From the NCBI GenBank assembly GCA_946965045.2, contig OX337231.1:2604001-2668000 (forward strand): 64,000 nt of DNA, given 5' to 3'. Below the pieces are notes generated by a model. The model was given only the letters and a program-made list of their open reading frames with translations, did no database searches and had not been told where the DNA came from. Source of the stretch: Epithemia pelagica. Its lineage: Eukaryota > Bacillariophyta > Bacillariophyceae > Surirellales > Surirellaceae. A program made the translations under genes and the position numbers. Position 1 is the stretch's first letter; every line of letters starts with the position of its first letter. This document shows positions 46,001-58,654 of this stretch, in pieces.

Positions 46001-49000
46001 ACGTACTGTGGACCAATTTCTTGTGGTCCGTGGCACACTTTAATGGCCATCTTTTTCAAGCCCTTCCATCATGAGACCAATGGACTCCAATGCGATTCTG
46101 ACACTTGCTCCATTCTTATTTAGCATTAATTGAAAGCAACATGCAGGTTAATTACAAGCGACATCATGGACAGGCATTTGTATAGCTACGTACTGTGAAC
46201 CAATTTCTTGTGGTCCATGGCACACTGAAATGGCCATCTTTTTCAAGCCTTTCCATCATGAGACCAATGGACTCCAATGCAATTCTGACACCTGCTCCTT
46301 TCTTATTAACTATTAACAGAAAGCTTCATGCAGGTTAATTACAAGCGACATCATGGACAAGCATTTGTATAGCTACGTACTGTGGACCAATTTCTTGTGG
46401 TCCGTGGCACACTTTAATGGCCATCTTTTTCAAGCCCTTCCATCATGACACCAATGGACTCCAATGCAATTCTGACACATTCACCATTCTTATTTGGCAG
46501 AAAGCCTCATGCAGGTTAATTACAAGCGACATCATGGACAGGCATTTGTATAGCTACGTACTGTGGACCAATTTCTTGTGGTCCATGGCACACTGAAATG
46601 GCCATCTTTTTCAAGCCCTTCCATCATGAGACCAATGGACTCCAATGCAATTCTGACACTTGCTCCTTTCTTATTAACTATTAACAGAATGCATCATGCA
46701 GGTTCATTACAAGCGATGCCATGGACAAGCATTTGTATAGCTACGTACTGTGGACCAATTTCTTGTGGTTCGTGGCACACTAAAATGGCCATCTTTTTCG
46801 AGCCCTTCCATCATGACACCAATGGACTCCAATGCAATTCTGACACATTCACCATTCTTATTTGGCAGAAAGCCTCATGCAGGTTAATTACAAGCGACAT
46901 CATGGACAGGCATTTGTATAGCTACGTACTGTGGACCAATTTCTTGTGGTCCGTGGCACACTGAAATGGCCATCTTTTCAAAGCCCTTCCATCATGAGAC
47001 CAATGGACTCCAATGCAATTCTGACACATTCACCATTTTTATTTGGCAATAACAGAACGCATCATGCAGGTTCATTACAAGCGATGCCATTGACAAGCAT
47101 TTGTATAGCTACGTACTGTGGACCAATTTCTTGTGGTCCGTGGCACACTGAAATGGCCATCTTTTTCAAGCCTTTCCATCATGAGACCAATGGACTCCAA
47201 TGCAATTCTGACACCTGCTCCATTCTTATTTAGCATTTACAGAAAGCTTCATGCAGGTTAATTACAAGCGACATCATGGACAAGCATTTGTATAGCTACG
47301 TACTGTGGACCAATTTCTTGTGGTCCGTGGCACACTTTAATGGCCATCTTTTTCAAGCCCTTCCATCATGAGACCAATGGACTCCAATTACATTCTGACA
47401 CCTGCTCCATTCTTATTGAGCATTAACAGAAAGCCTCATGCAGGTTAATTACAAGCGACATCATGGACAGGCATTTGTATAGCTACGTACTGTGGACCAA
47501 TTTCTTGTGGTCCATGGCACACTGAAATGGCCATCTTTTTCAAGCCCTTCCATCATGAGACCAATGGACTCCAATGCAATTCTGACACTTGCTCCTTTCT
47601 TATTAACTATTAACAGAATGCATCATGCAGTTTCATTACAAGCGATGCCATGGACAAGCATTTGTATAGCTACGTACTGTGGACCAATTTCTTGTGGTTC
47701 GTGGCACACTAAAATGGCCATCTTTTTCGAGCCCTTCCATCATGACACCAATGGACTCCAATGCAATTCTGACACATTCACCATTCTTATTTGGCAGAAA
47801 GCCTCATGCAGGTTAATTACAAGCGACATCATGGACAGGCATTTGTATAGCTACGTACTGTGGACCAATTTCTTGTGGTCCATGGCACACTGAAATGGCC
47901 ATCTTTTTCAAGCCCTTCCATCATGAGACCAATGGACTCCAATGCAATTCTGACACTTGCTCCTTTCTTATTAACTATTAACAGAATGCATCATGCAGGT
48001 TCATTACAAGCGATGCCATGGACAAGCATTTGTATAGCTACGTACTGTGGACCAATTTCTTGTGGTTCGTGGCACACTAAAATGGCCATCTTTTTCGAGC
48101 CCTTCCATCATGACACCAATGGACTCCAATGCAATTCTGACACATTCACCATTCTTATTTGGCAGAAAGCCTCATGCAGGTTAATTACAAGCGACATCAT
48201 GGACAGGCATTTGTATAGCTACGTACTGTGGACCAATTTCTTGTGGTCCGTGGCACACTGAAATGGCCATCTTTTTCAAGCCCTTCCATCATGAGACCAA
48301 TGGACTCCAATGCAATTCTGACACTTGCTCCATTCTTATTTAGCAGTAAAAGAAAGCATCATGCAGTTTCATTACAAGCGATGCCATTGACAAGCATTTG
48401 TATAACTACGTACTGTGGACCAATTTCTTGTGGTCCGTGGCACACTGAAATGGCCATCTTTTCAAAGCCCTTCCATCATGAGACCAATGGACTCCAATGC
48501 AATTCTGACACATTCACCATTTTTATTTGGCAATAACAGAACGCATCATGCAGGTTCATTACAAGCGATGCCATTGACAAGCATTTGTATAGCTACGTAC
48601 TGTGGACCAATTTCTTGTGGTCCGTGGCACACTGAAATGGCCATCTTTTTCAAGCCCTTCCATCATGAGACCAATGGACTCCAATGCAATATGAACACTT
48701 CCTCCATTCTTATTTGCCAATAACACAAAGCATCATGCAGATTCATTACAAGCGATGCCATGGACAAGAATTTGTATAGCTACGTACTGTCGACCAATTT
48801 CTTGTGGTCCGTGGCACACTGAAATGGCCATCTTTTTCAAACCCTTCCATCATTAGACCAATGGACTCCAATGCAATTCTGACACTTGCTACATTCTAAT
48901 TTAGCATTTACAGAAAGCTTCATGCAGTTTCATTTCAAGCGATGCCATGGACAAGCATTTGTATAGCTACGTACTGTGGACCAATTTCTTGTGGTCCGTG

Positions 49001-49995
49001 GCACACTGAAATGGCCATCTTTTCAAAGCCCTTCCATCATGAGACCAACGGACTCCAATGCAATTCTGACACATACACCATTCTTTTTTACCAAGAACAG
49101 AAGGCATCATCCAGTTTCATTACAAGCGATGCCATGGACAAGCATTTGTATAGCTACGTACTGTGGACCAATTTCTTGTGGTCCGTGGCACACTGAAATG
49201 GCCATCTTTTTCAAGCCCTTCCATCATGAGACCAATGGACTCCAATGCAATTCTGACACTTGCTACATTCTAATTTAGCATTTACAGAAAGCATCATGCA
49301 GTTTCATTACAAGCGACGTCATGGACAAGCATTTGTATAGCTACGTACTGTGGACCAATTTCTTGTGGTCCGTGGCACACTTAAATGGCCATCTTTTTGA
49401 AACCCTTCCATTATGAGACCAATGGACTCCAATGCAGTTCTGACACATTCACCATTTTTATTTGGCAATAACAGAACGCATCATGCAATTTCATTACAAT
49501 AGACGTAATGGACAAGCATTTGTATAGCTACGTACTATGGACCAATTTCTTGTGGTCCGTGGCACACTGAAATGGCCATCTTTTTCAAGCCCTTCCATCA
49601 TGAGACCAATGGACTCCAATGCGATTCTGACACTTGCTCCATTCTTATTTAGCATTAAAAAGAAAGCATCATGCAGGTTAATTATAAGCGATGCCATGGA
49701 CAAGCATTTGTATAGCTACGTACTGTGGACCAATTTCTTGTTGTCCGTGGCACACTTTAATGGCCATCTTTTTCAAGCACTTCCATCATGAGACCAATGG
49801 ACTCCAATGCAATTCGGACACTTGCTCCATTCTTATTTAGCATTAACAGAAAGCATCATGCAGGTTAATTACAAGCGATGCCATGGACAAGCATTTGTAT
49901 AGCTACGTACTGTGGACCAATTTCTTGTGGTCCGTGGCACACTTAAATGGCCATCTTTTTGAAACCCTTCCATTATGAGACCAATGGACTCCAAT
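43095..49995. repeat. Multi-unit duplication inside the satellite (offset 5587 bp)
   Basis: 43095-44408 and 48682-49995 share a rare variant series (for example GCAATATGAACACTTCC and the ACAATAGACGTAATGG junction) at a constant offset of 5587 bp, so a block of about seven units was copied to a distant place in the array. Confidence 0.85.
46500..48225. repeat. Two-unit higher-order repeat with 368-bp period
   Basis: A pair of units, one of them 6 bp short (TTTGGCAGAAAGCC junction), appears at about 46500-46925, 47429-47796 and 47797-48164. The last two are directly adjacent with a 368-bp period. Confidence 0.75.
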
Positions 49996-52179
49996 GCAAC
50001 TCTGACACTTGCTCCATTTTTATTTGGCAATAACAAAAAGCATCATGCAGGTTCATTACAAGCGATGCCATGGACAAGCATTTGTATAGCTACGTACTGT
50101 GGACCAATTTCTTGTGGTCCGTGGCACACTAAAATGGCCATCTTTTTCAAGCCCTTCCATCATGAGACCAATGGACTCCAATGCAATTCTGACACTTGCT
50201 CCATTCTAACTTAGGATTAACAGAAAGCTTCACGCAGGTTAATTACAAGCGACATCATGAACAAGCATTTGTATAGCTACGTACTGTGGACCAATTTCTT
50301 GCGGTCCGTGGCACACTGAAATGGCCATCTTTTCAAAGCCCTTCCATCATGAGACCAACGGACTCCAATGCAATTCTGACACATTCACCATTTTTATTTG
50401 GCAGTAACAGAACGCATCATGCAGTTTCATTACAATAGACGTAATGGACAAGCATTTGTATAGCTACGTACTGTGGACCAATTTCTTGCGGTCCGTGGCA
50501 CACTGAAATGGCCATCTTTTTCGACCCCTTCCATCATGAGACCAATGGACTCCAATGCGATTCTGACACTTGCTCCATTCTTATTTAGCAATAACAGAAA
50601 GCATCATGCAGGTTCATTACAAGCGATGCCATGGACAAGCATTTTTATAGCTACGTACTGTGGACCAATTTCTTGTGGTCCGTGGCACACTGAAATGGCC
50701 ATCTTTTTCAAGCCCTTCCATCATGAGACCAATGGACTCCAATGCGATTCTGACACTTGCTCCATTCTTATTTAGCATTAAAAAGAAAGCATCATGCAGG
50801 TTAATTATAAGCGATGCCATGGACAAGCATTTGTATAGCTACGTACTGTGGACCAATTTCTTGTGGTCCGTGGCACACTTAAATGGCCATCTTTTTCAAG
50901 CCCTTCCATCATGAGACCAATGGACTCCAATGCAATTCTGACACTTGCTCCATTCTTATTTAGCATTAACAGAAAGCATCATGCAGGTTCATTACAAGCG
51001 ATGCCATGGACAAGCATTTGTATAGCTACGTACTGTGGACCAATTTCTTGTGGTCCGTGGCACACTGAAATGGCCATTTTTTTCGACCCCTTCCATCATG
51101 AGACCAATGGACTCCAATGCAATTCTGACACTTGCTCCACTCTTATTTACCAATATCAGAAAACCTCATGCAAGTTCATTACAAACGATGCCATGGACAA
51201 GCATTTGTATAGCTACGTACTGTGGACCAAGTTCTTGTGGTCCGTGGCACACTGAAATGGCCATCTTTTCAAAGCCCTTCTACCATGAGACCAATGGACT
51301 CCAATGCAATTCTGACACTTGCTCCTTTCTTATTAACCAATAACAGAAGGCATCATGCAGGTTCATTACAAGCGACATCATGGACAAGCATTTGTATAGC
51401 TACGTACTGTGGACCAATTTCTTGTGGTCCGTGGCACACTGAAATGGTCATCTTTTTGAAACCCTTCCATCATGAGACCAATGGACTCCAATGCAATTCT
51501 GACACTTGCTCCATTTTTATTTGGCAATAACGAAAGCATCATGCAATGTACAAGCGATGCCATGAACAAGCATTTGTATAGCTACGTACTGTGGACCAAT
51601 TTCTTGTGGTCCGTGGCACACTTAAATGGCCATCTTTTTGAAACCCTTCCATTATGAGACCAATGGACTCCAATGCAATTCTGACACTTGCTCCATTTTT
51701 ATTTGGCAATAACAAAAAGCATCATGCAGGTTCATTACAAGCAATGCCATGGACAAACATTTGTATAGCTACGTACTGTGGACCAATTTCTTGTGGTCCG
51801 TGGCACACTGAAATGGCCATCTTTTTCGAGCCCTTCTATCATGAGACCAATGGACTCGAATGCAATTCTGACACCTGCTCTATTTTCCTTTGGCAATAAC
51901 AGAAAGCATCGTGCAGTTTCATTACAAGCGATGCCATGGACAAGCATTTGTATAGCTACGTACTGTGGACCAATTTCTTGTGGTCCGTGGCACACTGAAA
52001 TGGCCATTTATTCGACCCCTTCCATCATGAGACCAATGGACTCCAATGCAATTCTGACACTTGCTCCCCTCTTATTTAGCATTAACAGAAAGGATCATGC
52101 AGGTTCATTACAAGCGATGCCATGGACGAGCATTTGTATAGCTACGTACTGTGGACCAATTTCTTGTGGTCCGTGGCAC

Positions 52180-54322
52180 ACTGAAATGTCCATCTTTTTC
52201 GAGCCCTTCCATCATGAGACCAATGGACTCCAATGCAATTCTGACACTTGCTCCATTCTTATTTAGCATTCACAGAAAGCATCATGCAGGTTAATTGCAA
52301 GCGATGCCATGGACAAGCATTTGTATAGCTACGTACTGTGGACCAATTTCTTGTGGTCCGTGGCACACTGAAATGGCCATTTTTTTCGACCTCTTCCATC
52401 ATGAGACCAATGGACTCCAATGCAATTCTGACACTTGCTCCATTCTTATTTACCAATAACAGAAAGCATCATGCAGGTAAATTACAAGCGACATCATGGA
52501 CAAGCATTTGTATAGCTACGTACTGTGGACCAAGTTCTTGTGGTCCGTGGCACACTGAAATGGCCATCTTTTTTGAGCCCTTCCATCATGAGACCAATGG
52601 ACGCCAATGCAATTCTGACACCTGCTCCATTCTTATTTAGCTTTAACAGACAGCATCATGCAGGTTACTTACAAGCGACATCATGGACAAGCATTTGTAT
52701 AGCTACGTACTGTGGACCAATTTCTTGTGGTCCGTGGCACACTGAAATGGCCATCTTTTTCAAGCCCTTCCATCATGAGACCAATGGACTCCAATGAAAT
52801 TCTGACACTTGCTCCATTCTTATTTAGCCTTAACAGAAAGCATCATGCAAGTTCATTACAAGCGATGCCATTGACAAGCATTTTTATAGCTACGTACTGT
52901 GGACCAATTTCTTGTGGTCCGTGGCACACTGAAATGGCCATCTTTTTCGACCCCTTCCATCATGAGACCAATGGACTCCAATGCATTTCTGACACTTGCT
53001 CCATTCTTATTTACCAATAACAGAAAGCATCATGCAGGTTCATTACAAGCGATGCCATTGACAAGCATTTGTATAACTACGTACTGTGGACCAATTTCTT
53101 GTGGTCAGTGGCACACTGAAATGGCCATCTTTTTTAAGTCCTTCCATCATGAGACCAATGGACTCCAATGCGATTCTGACACTTGCTCCATTCTTATTTA
53201 GCATTAATAGAAAGCATCATGCAGGTTAATTACAAGCGACATCATGGACAAGCATTTGTATAGCTACGTACTGTGGACCAATTTCTTGTGGTCCGTGGCA
53301 CACTGAAATGTCCATCTTTTTCGAGCCCTTCCATCATGAGACCAATGGACTCCAATGCAATTCTGACACTTGCTCCATTCTTATTTAGCATTCACAGAAA
53401 GCATCATGCAGGTTAATTGCAAGCGATGCCATGGACAAGCATTTGTATAGCTACGTACTGTGGACCAATTTCTTGTGGTCCGTGGCACACTGAAATGGCC
53501 ATTTTTTTCGACCTCTTCCATCATGAGACCAATGGACTCCAATGCAATTCTGACACTTGCTCCATTCTTATTTACCAATAACAGAAAGCATCATGCAGGT
53601 AAATTACAAGCGACATCATGGACAAGCATTTGTATAGCTACGTACTGTGGACCAATTTCTTGTGGTCCGTGGCACACTGAAATGGCCATCTTTTTTGAGC
53701 CCTTCCATCATGAGACCAATGGACGCCAATGCAATTCTGACACCTGCTCCATTCTTATTTAGCTTTAACAGACAGCATCATGCAGGTTACTTACAAGCGA
53801 CATCATGGACAAGCATTTGTATAGCTACGTACTGTGGACCAATTTCTTGTGGTCCGTGGCACACTGAAATGGCCATCTTTTTCAAGCCCTTCCATCATGA
53901 GACCAATGGACTCCAATGAAATTCTGACACTTGCTCCATTCTTATTTAGCCTTAACAGAAAGCATCATGCAAGTTCATTACAAGCGACATCATGGACAAG
54001 CATTTGTATAGCTACGTACTGTGGACCAATTTCTTGTGGTCCGTGGCACACTGAAATGGCCATCTTTTTCGACCCCTTCCATCATGAGACCAATGGACTC
54101 CAATGCATTTCTGACACTTGCTCCATTCTTATTTACCAATAACAGAAAGCATCATGCAGGTTCATTACAAGCGATGCCATTGACAAGCATTTGTATAACT
54201 ACGTACTGTGGACCAATTTCTTGTGGTCAGTGGCACACTGAAATGGCCATCTTTTTTAAGTCCTTCCATCATGAGACCAATGGACTCCAATGCGATTCTG
54301 ACACTTGCTCCATTCTTATTTA
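52180..54322. repeat. Multi-unit duplication inside the satellite (offset 1122 bp = 6 units)
   Basis: 52180-53200 and 53302-54322 are nearly identical and exactly six units apart, a direct tandem six-unit duplication. One unit differs by a swap of the GATGCCATTG and GACATCATGG subtype. Confidence 0.85.
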
Positions 54323-57300
54323 GCATTAACAGAAAGCTTCATGCAGGTTAATTACAAGCATCATCATGGACAAGCATTTGTATAGCTACGTACTGTGGAC
54401 CAATTTCTTGTGGTCCGTGGCACACTTAAATGGCCATCTTTTTCGAGCCCTTCCATCATGAGACCAATGGACTCCAATGCAATTCTGACACCTGCTCCAT
54501 TCTTACTGAGCATTAATAGAAAGCAACATGCAGGTAAATTACAAGCGACATCATTGACAAGCATTTGTATAGCTACGTACTGTGGACCAATTTCTTGTTG
54601 TCCGTGGCACACTGAAATGGCCAATTTTTTGACCCCTTCCATCATGAGACCAATGGACTCCAATGCAATTCGGACACTTGCTCCATTCTTATTTGCCAAT
54701 AACAATAAGCATCATGCAGGTTAATTACAAGCGATGCCATGGACAAGCATTTGTATAGCTACGCACTGTGGACCAATTTCTTGTGGTCCGTGGCACACTG
54801 AAATGGCCATCTTTTTCGACCCCTTCCATCATGAGACCAATGGACTCCAATGCAATTCTGACACTTGCTCCATTCTTATTTAGCATTAACAGAAAGCATC
54901 ATGCAGTTTCATTACAAGCGATGCCATTGACAAGCATTTGTATAGCTACGGACTGTGGATCAATTTCTTGTGGTCCGTGGCACACTGAAATGGCCATCTT
55001 TTCAAAGCCCTTCCATCATGAGACCCATGGACTCCAATGCAATTCTGACACATTCACCATTTTTATATGGCAATAACAGAAGGCATCATGCAGGTTCAAT
55101 ACAAGGGACGTCATGGACAAGCATTTGTATAGCTATGTACTGTGGACCAATTTCTTGTGGTCCGTGGCACACTGAAATGGCCATCTTTTTCGAGCCCTTC
55201 TATCATGAGACCAATGGACTCCAATGCAATTCTGACACCTGCTCTATTTTCCTTTGGCAATAACAGAAAGCATCGTGCAGTTTCATTACAAGCGATGCCA
55301 TGGACAAGCATTTGTATAGCTACGTACTGTGGACCAATTTCTTGTGGTCCGTGGCACACTGAAATGGCCATTTATTCGACCCCTTCCATCATGAGACCAA
55401 TGGACTCCAATGCAATTCTGACACTTGCTCCATTCTTTTTTAGCATTAACAGAAAGCATCATGCAGGTTCATTACAAGCGATGCCATGGACAAGCATTTG
55501 TATAGCTACGTACTGTGGACCAATTTCTTGTGGTCCGTGGCACACTGGAATGGCCATTTTTTTCCATCTTTTTCAAGCCCTTCCATCATGAGACCAATGG
55601 ACTCCAATGCAATTCTGACACTTGCTCCATTCTTATTTAGCATTAACAGAAAGCATCATGCAGGTTAATTACAAGCGACATCATGGACAAGCATTTGTAT
55701 AGCTACGTACTGTGGACCAATTTCTTGTGGTCCGTGGCACACTGAAATGGCCATCTTTTTCGAGCCCTTCCATCATGAGACCAATGGACTCCAATGCAAT
55801 TCTGACACCTGCTCCATTCTTATTGAGCATTAATAGAAAGCAACATGCAGGTTAATTACAAGCGACATCATTGACAAGCATTTGTATAGCTACGTACTGT
55901 GGACCAATTTCTTGTTGTCCGTGGCACACTGAAATGGCCATTTTTTTCGACCCCTTCCATCATGAGACCAATGGACTCCAATGCAATTCGGACACTTCCT
56001 CCATTCTTATTTGCCAATAACAATAAGCATCATGCAGGTTCATTACAAGCGATGCCATGGACAAGCATTTGTATAGCTACGTACTGTGGACCAATTTCTT
56101 GTGGTCCGTGGCACACTGAAATGGCCATCTTTTTCAAGCCCTTCCATCATGAGACCAATGGACTCCAATGCAATTCTGACACATTCACCATTTTTATATG
56201 GCAATAACAGAAGGCATCATGCAGGTTCATTACAAGGGACATCATGGACAAGCATTTGTATAGCTACGTACTGTGGACCAATTTCTTGTGGTCCGTGGCA
56301 CACTGAAATGGCCATCTTTTTCAAGCCCTTCCATCATGAGACCAATGGACTCCAATGCAATTCTGACACTTGCTCCATTCTTATATAGCATTAAAAGAAA
56401 GCATCATGCAGGTTAATTATAAGCGATGCCATGAACAAGCATTTGTATAGCTACGTACTGTGGACCAATTTCTTGTGGTCCGTTGCACTCTTTAATGGCC
56501 ATCTTTTTCAAGCCCTTCCATCATGAGACCAATGGACTCCAATGCAATTCTGACACTTGCTCCATTCTAATTTAGCATTAACAGAAAGCATCATGCAGGT
56601 TAATTACAAGCGATGCCATGGACAAGCATTTGTATAGCTACGTACTGTGGACCAATTTCTTGTGGTCCGTGGCACACTGAAATGGCCATTTTTTTCGACC
56701 CCTTCCATCATGAGACCAATGGACTCCAATGCAATTCTGACACTTGCTATATTTTCATTTGGCAATAACAGAAAGCATCGTGCAGTTTCATTATAAGCGA
56801 CATCATGGACAAGCATTTTTATAGCTACGTACTGTGGACCAATTTCTTGTGGTCCGTGGCACACTTAAATGGCCATCTTTTCGACCCCTTCCATCATGAG
56901 ACCAATGGACTCCAATGCAATTCTGACACTTGCTCCATTTTTATTTGTCAAGGACAGAATGCATCATGCAGTTTCATTACAAGCGACATCATGGACAAGC
57001 ATTTGTATAACTACTTACTGTGGACCAGTTTCTTGTGGTCCGTGGCACACTGAAATGGCCATCTTTTTCAAGCCCTTCCATCATGAGACCAATGGACTCA
57101 AATCCAAGTCTGACACTTGCTCCATTCTTATTTGGCAATAACAGAAAGCATCATGCAGGTGAATTACAAGCGACGTCATGGACAAGCATTTGTATAGCTA
57201 CGTACTGTGGAGCAGTTTCTTGTGGTCCGTGGCACACTGAAATGGCCATCTTTTTCAAGCCTTTCCATCATGAGACCAATGGACTCAAATCCAAGTCTGA

Positions 57301-57618
57301 CACTTGCTCCATTCTTATTTGGCAATAACAGAAAGCATCATGCAGGTGAATTACAAGCGACGTCATGGACAAGCATTTGTATAGCTACGTACTGTGGAGC
57401 AGTTTCTTGTGGTCCGTGGCACACTGAAATGGCCATCTTTTTCAAGCCTTTCCATCAAGAGACCGATTGACTCCAATCCAATTCTGACACTTGCTCCATT
57501 TGTATTTGGCAATAGCAGAAAGCATCATGGAGTTTCATAACAAGTGATTCCATGGACAATTGTTGGTATGCTTACGGATCCTGGACCATTTTCTTGTGGT
57601 CAGTGGCACATTGAAATA

Positions 57619-58654
57619 AAGGATTGTTCATGGATTCAATTCTAATAACTACGGAGTTGCTGCTTAGAGCTAGTTATCATTCATGGGGACATTGATTGTC
57701 TTTTTCCTGGTATAATGCACAGTCACCTTTGAAGGCACTAGCTATCTCTAGTCTAGCTCTACTAGGAGTAGCTATCAACAGTTGGTCAGGTCAAATAACC
57801 TATCTGCGATTGCATTAGTTCTTCCTGATACTCCTACTTAGTCACAAAACAGAAGTTTCTTACGTGTGCGTTGTGCGGTGTTGTCTTCGCTGGAGAGAGA
57901 AAGACAGAGTGCAGGAATAAGATCTGAGGTGACTGGTGGTCTGTCCATTGTCTGTGTCTGGCCCAGTCCCTATGTTCATCCAAATCCCGTGACCATCCAT
58001 CTCCTCGCACTATCTTTCCCATTTTAGTACTATTATACCAATAGTACCTGTGCTTTCCCATTTTGAATTTCCGATTTCATGATCGGTTCTGAACTTGTGA
58101 TTGGCTTGTTTGTTGCCAATGTCTCTTCTCATTGGCCCCTTTCTTGGCACCTCCATCGAACCTACTCTCTTCTGGATACAAAATCCATCCAGCCACCATA
58201 ACATTTGCTGCACCGACCAGTTCCAGTCAATGCCACGGAATGAAGGGATAGAGGATGTGGATGTGGGAGAATCACACGTACAACTTGATCAAGTTCCCAT
58301 TATTTTTTGAAGCAGGCCCATTGGTTCAGTCTTTGGGGTTGCAACCACATCGTAACACGTCTATTTCGTGGCCCAGTTTTTTTTCAAACAAGGGACACGT
58401 CAACCAGGTCTTCAGTTGAGGTGCCAGGAGCCTATTTATTGGCAATTGTTTGTGGGAGCTGAAAAGGTGCAGTAATAGGTTCCCAGCAGCAGTTGATTCA
58501 CCCTTCAGCTTTGCTTGTGTTTTGGGTTGTCGCAGCCTACTTGTCTTCTTGAACCATCAGGCCCAACCACAGTAACACTTGTGTTGTACCGAAGCAAGTT
58601 GGTACCGCCATAAGCCAGACCTTTGACAACATCAGTCACATTGAGCCCCTTGAA
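57619..58654. other. Intergenic region after the satellite
   Basis: No gene recognised. It contains an imperfect hairpin with 14-bp arms at 57739-57752 and 57761-57774, and otherwise unique-looking sequence leading to the DUF6824 gene. Confidence 0.5.

Larger units (their letters stand above)
29983..57618. repeat. 187-bp satellite array, about 148 tandem copies
   Basis: Seen: a continuous head-to-tail array of a 187-bp unit. Landmarks in nearly every copy: CATGGACAAGCATTTGTA, TAGCTACGTACTGTGGACC, TTCTTGTGGTCCGTGGCACA, CTTCCATCATGAGACCAATG and GAAAGCATCATGCAG, in that order and spacing. Two subtypes alternate irregularly (GCGATGCCATGG or GCGACATCATGG before the first landmark). The span divided by 187 gives roughly 148 units. 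Some units carry small deletions (for example 35949-35960, 38087-38104, 46494-46502). Edge units are more diverged than the core. Since 187 leaves remainder 1 on division by 3, reading frames rotate and no long frame exists; the ~100-residue frames are by-products. Inference: heterochromatic, possibly centromeric, satellite maintained by unequal exchange. A collapsed or misjoined assembly is possible here. Confidence 0.97.

Noticed and set aside
30035-57470. Dozens of ~60-160-residue reading frames inside the array, often sharing the same start MDQFLVVRGTLKWP
   Set aside because: All are the same 187-bp satellite read in rotating frames. The unit length is not a multiple of three, frames stop every one or two units, and there is no sign of coding constraint.
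29983-57618. CRISPR-like periodic array
   Set aside because: There are no unique spacers; the entire 187-bp period is repeated, and the genome is eukaryotic.
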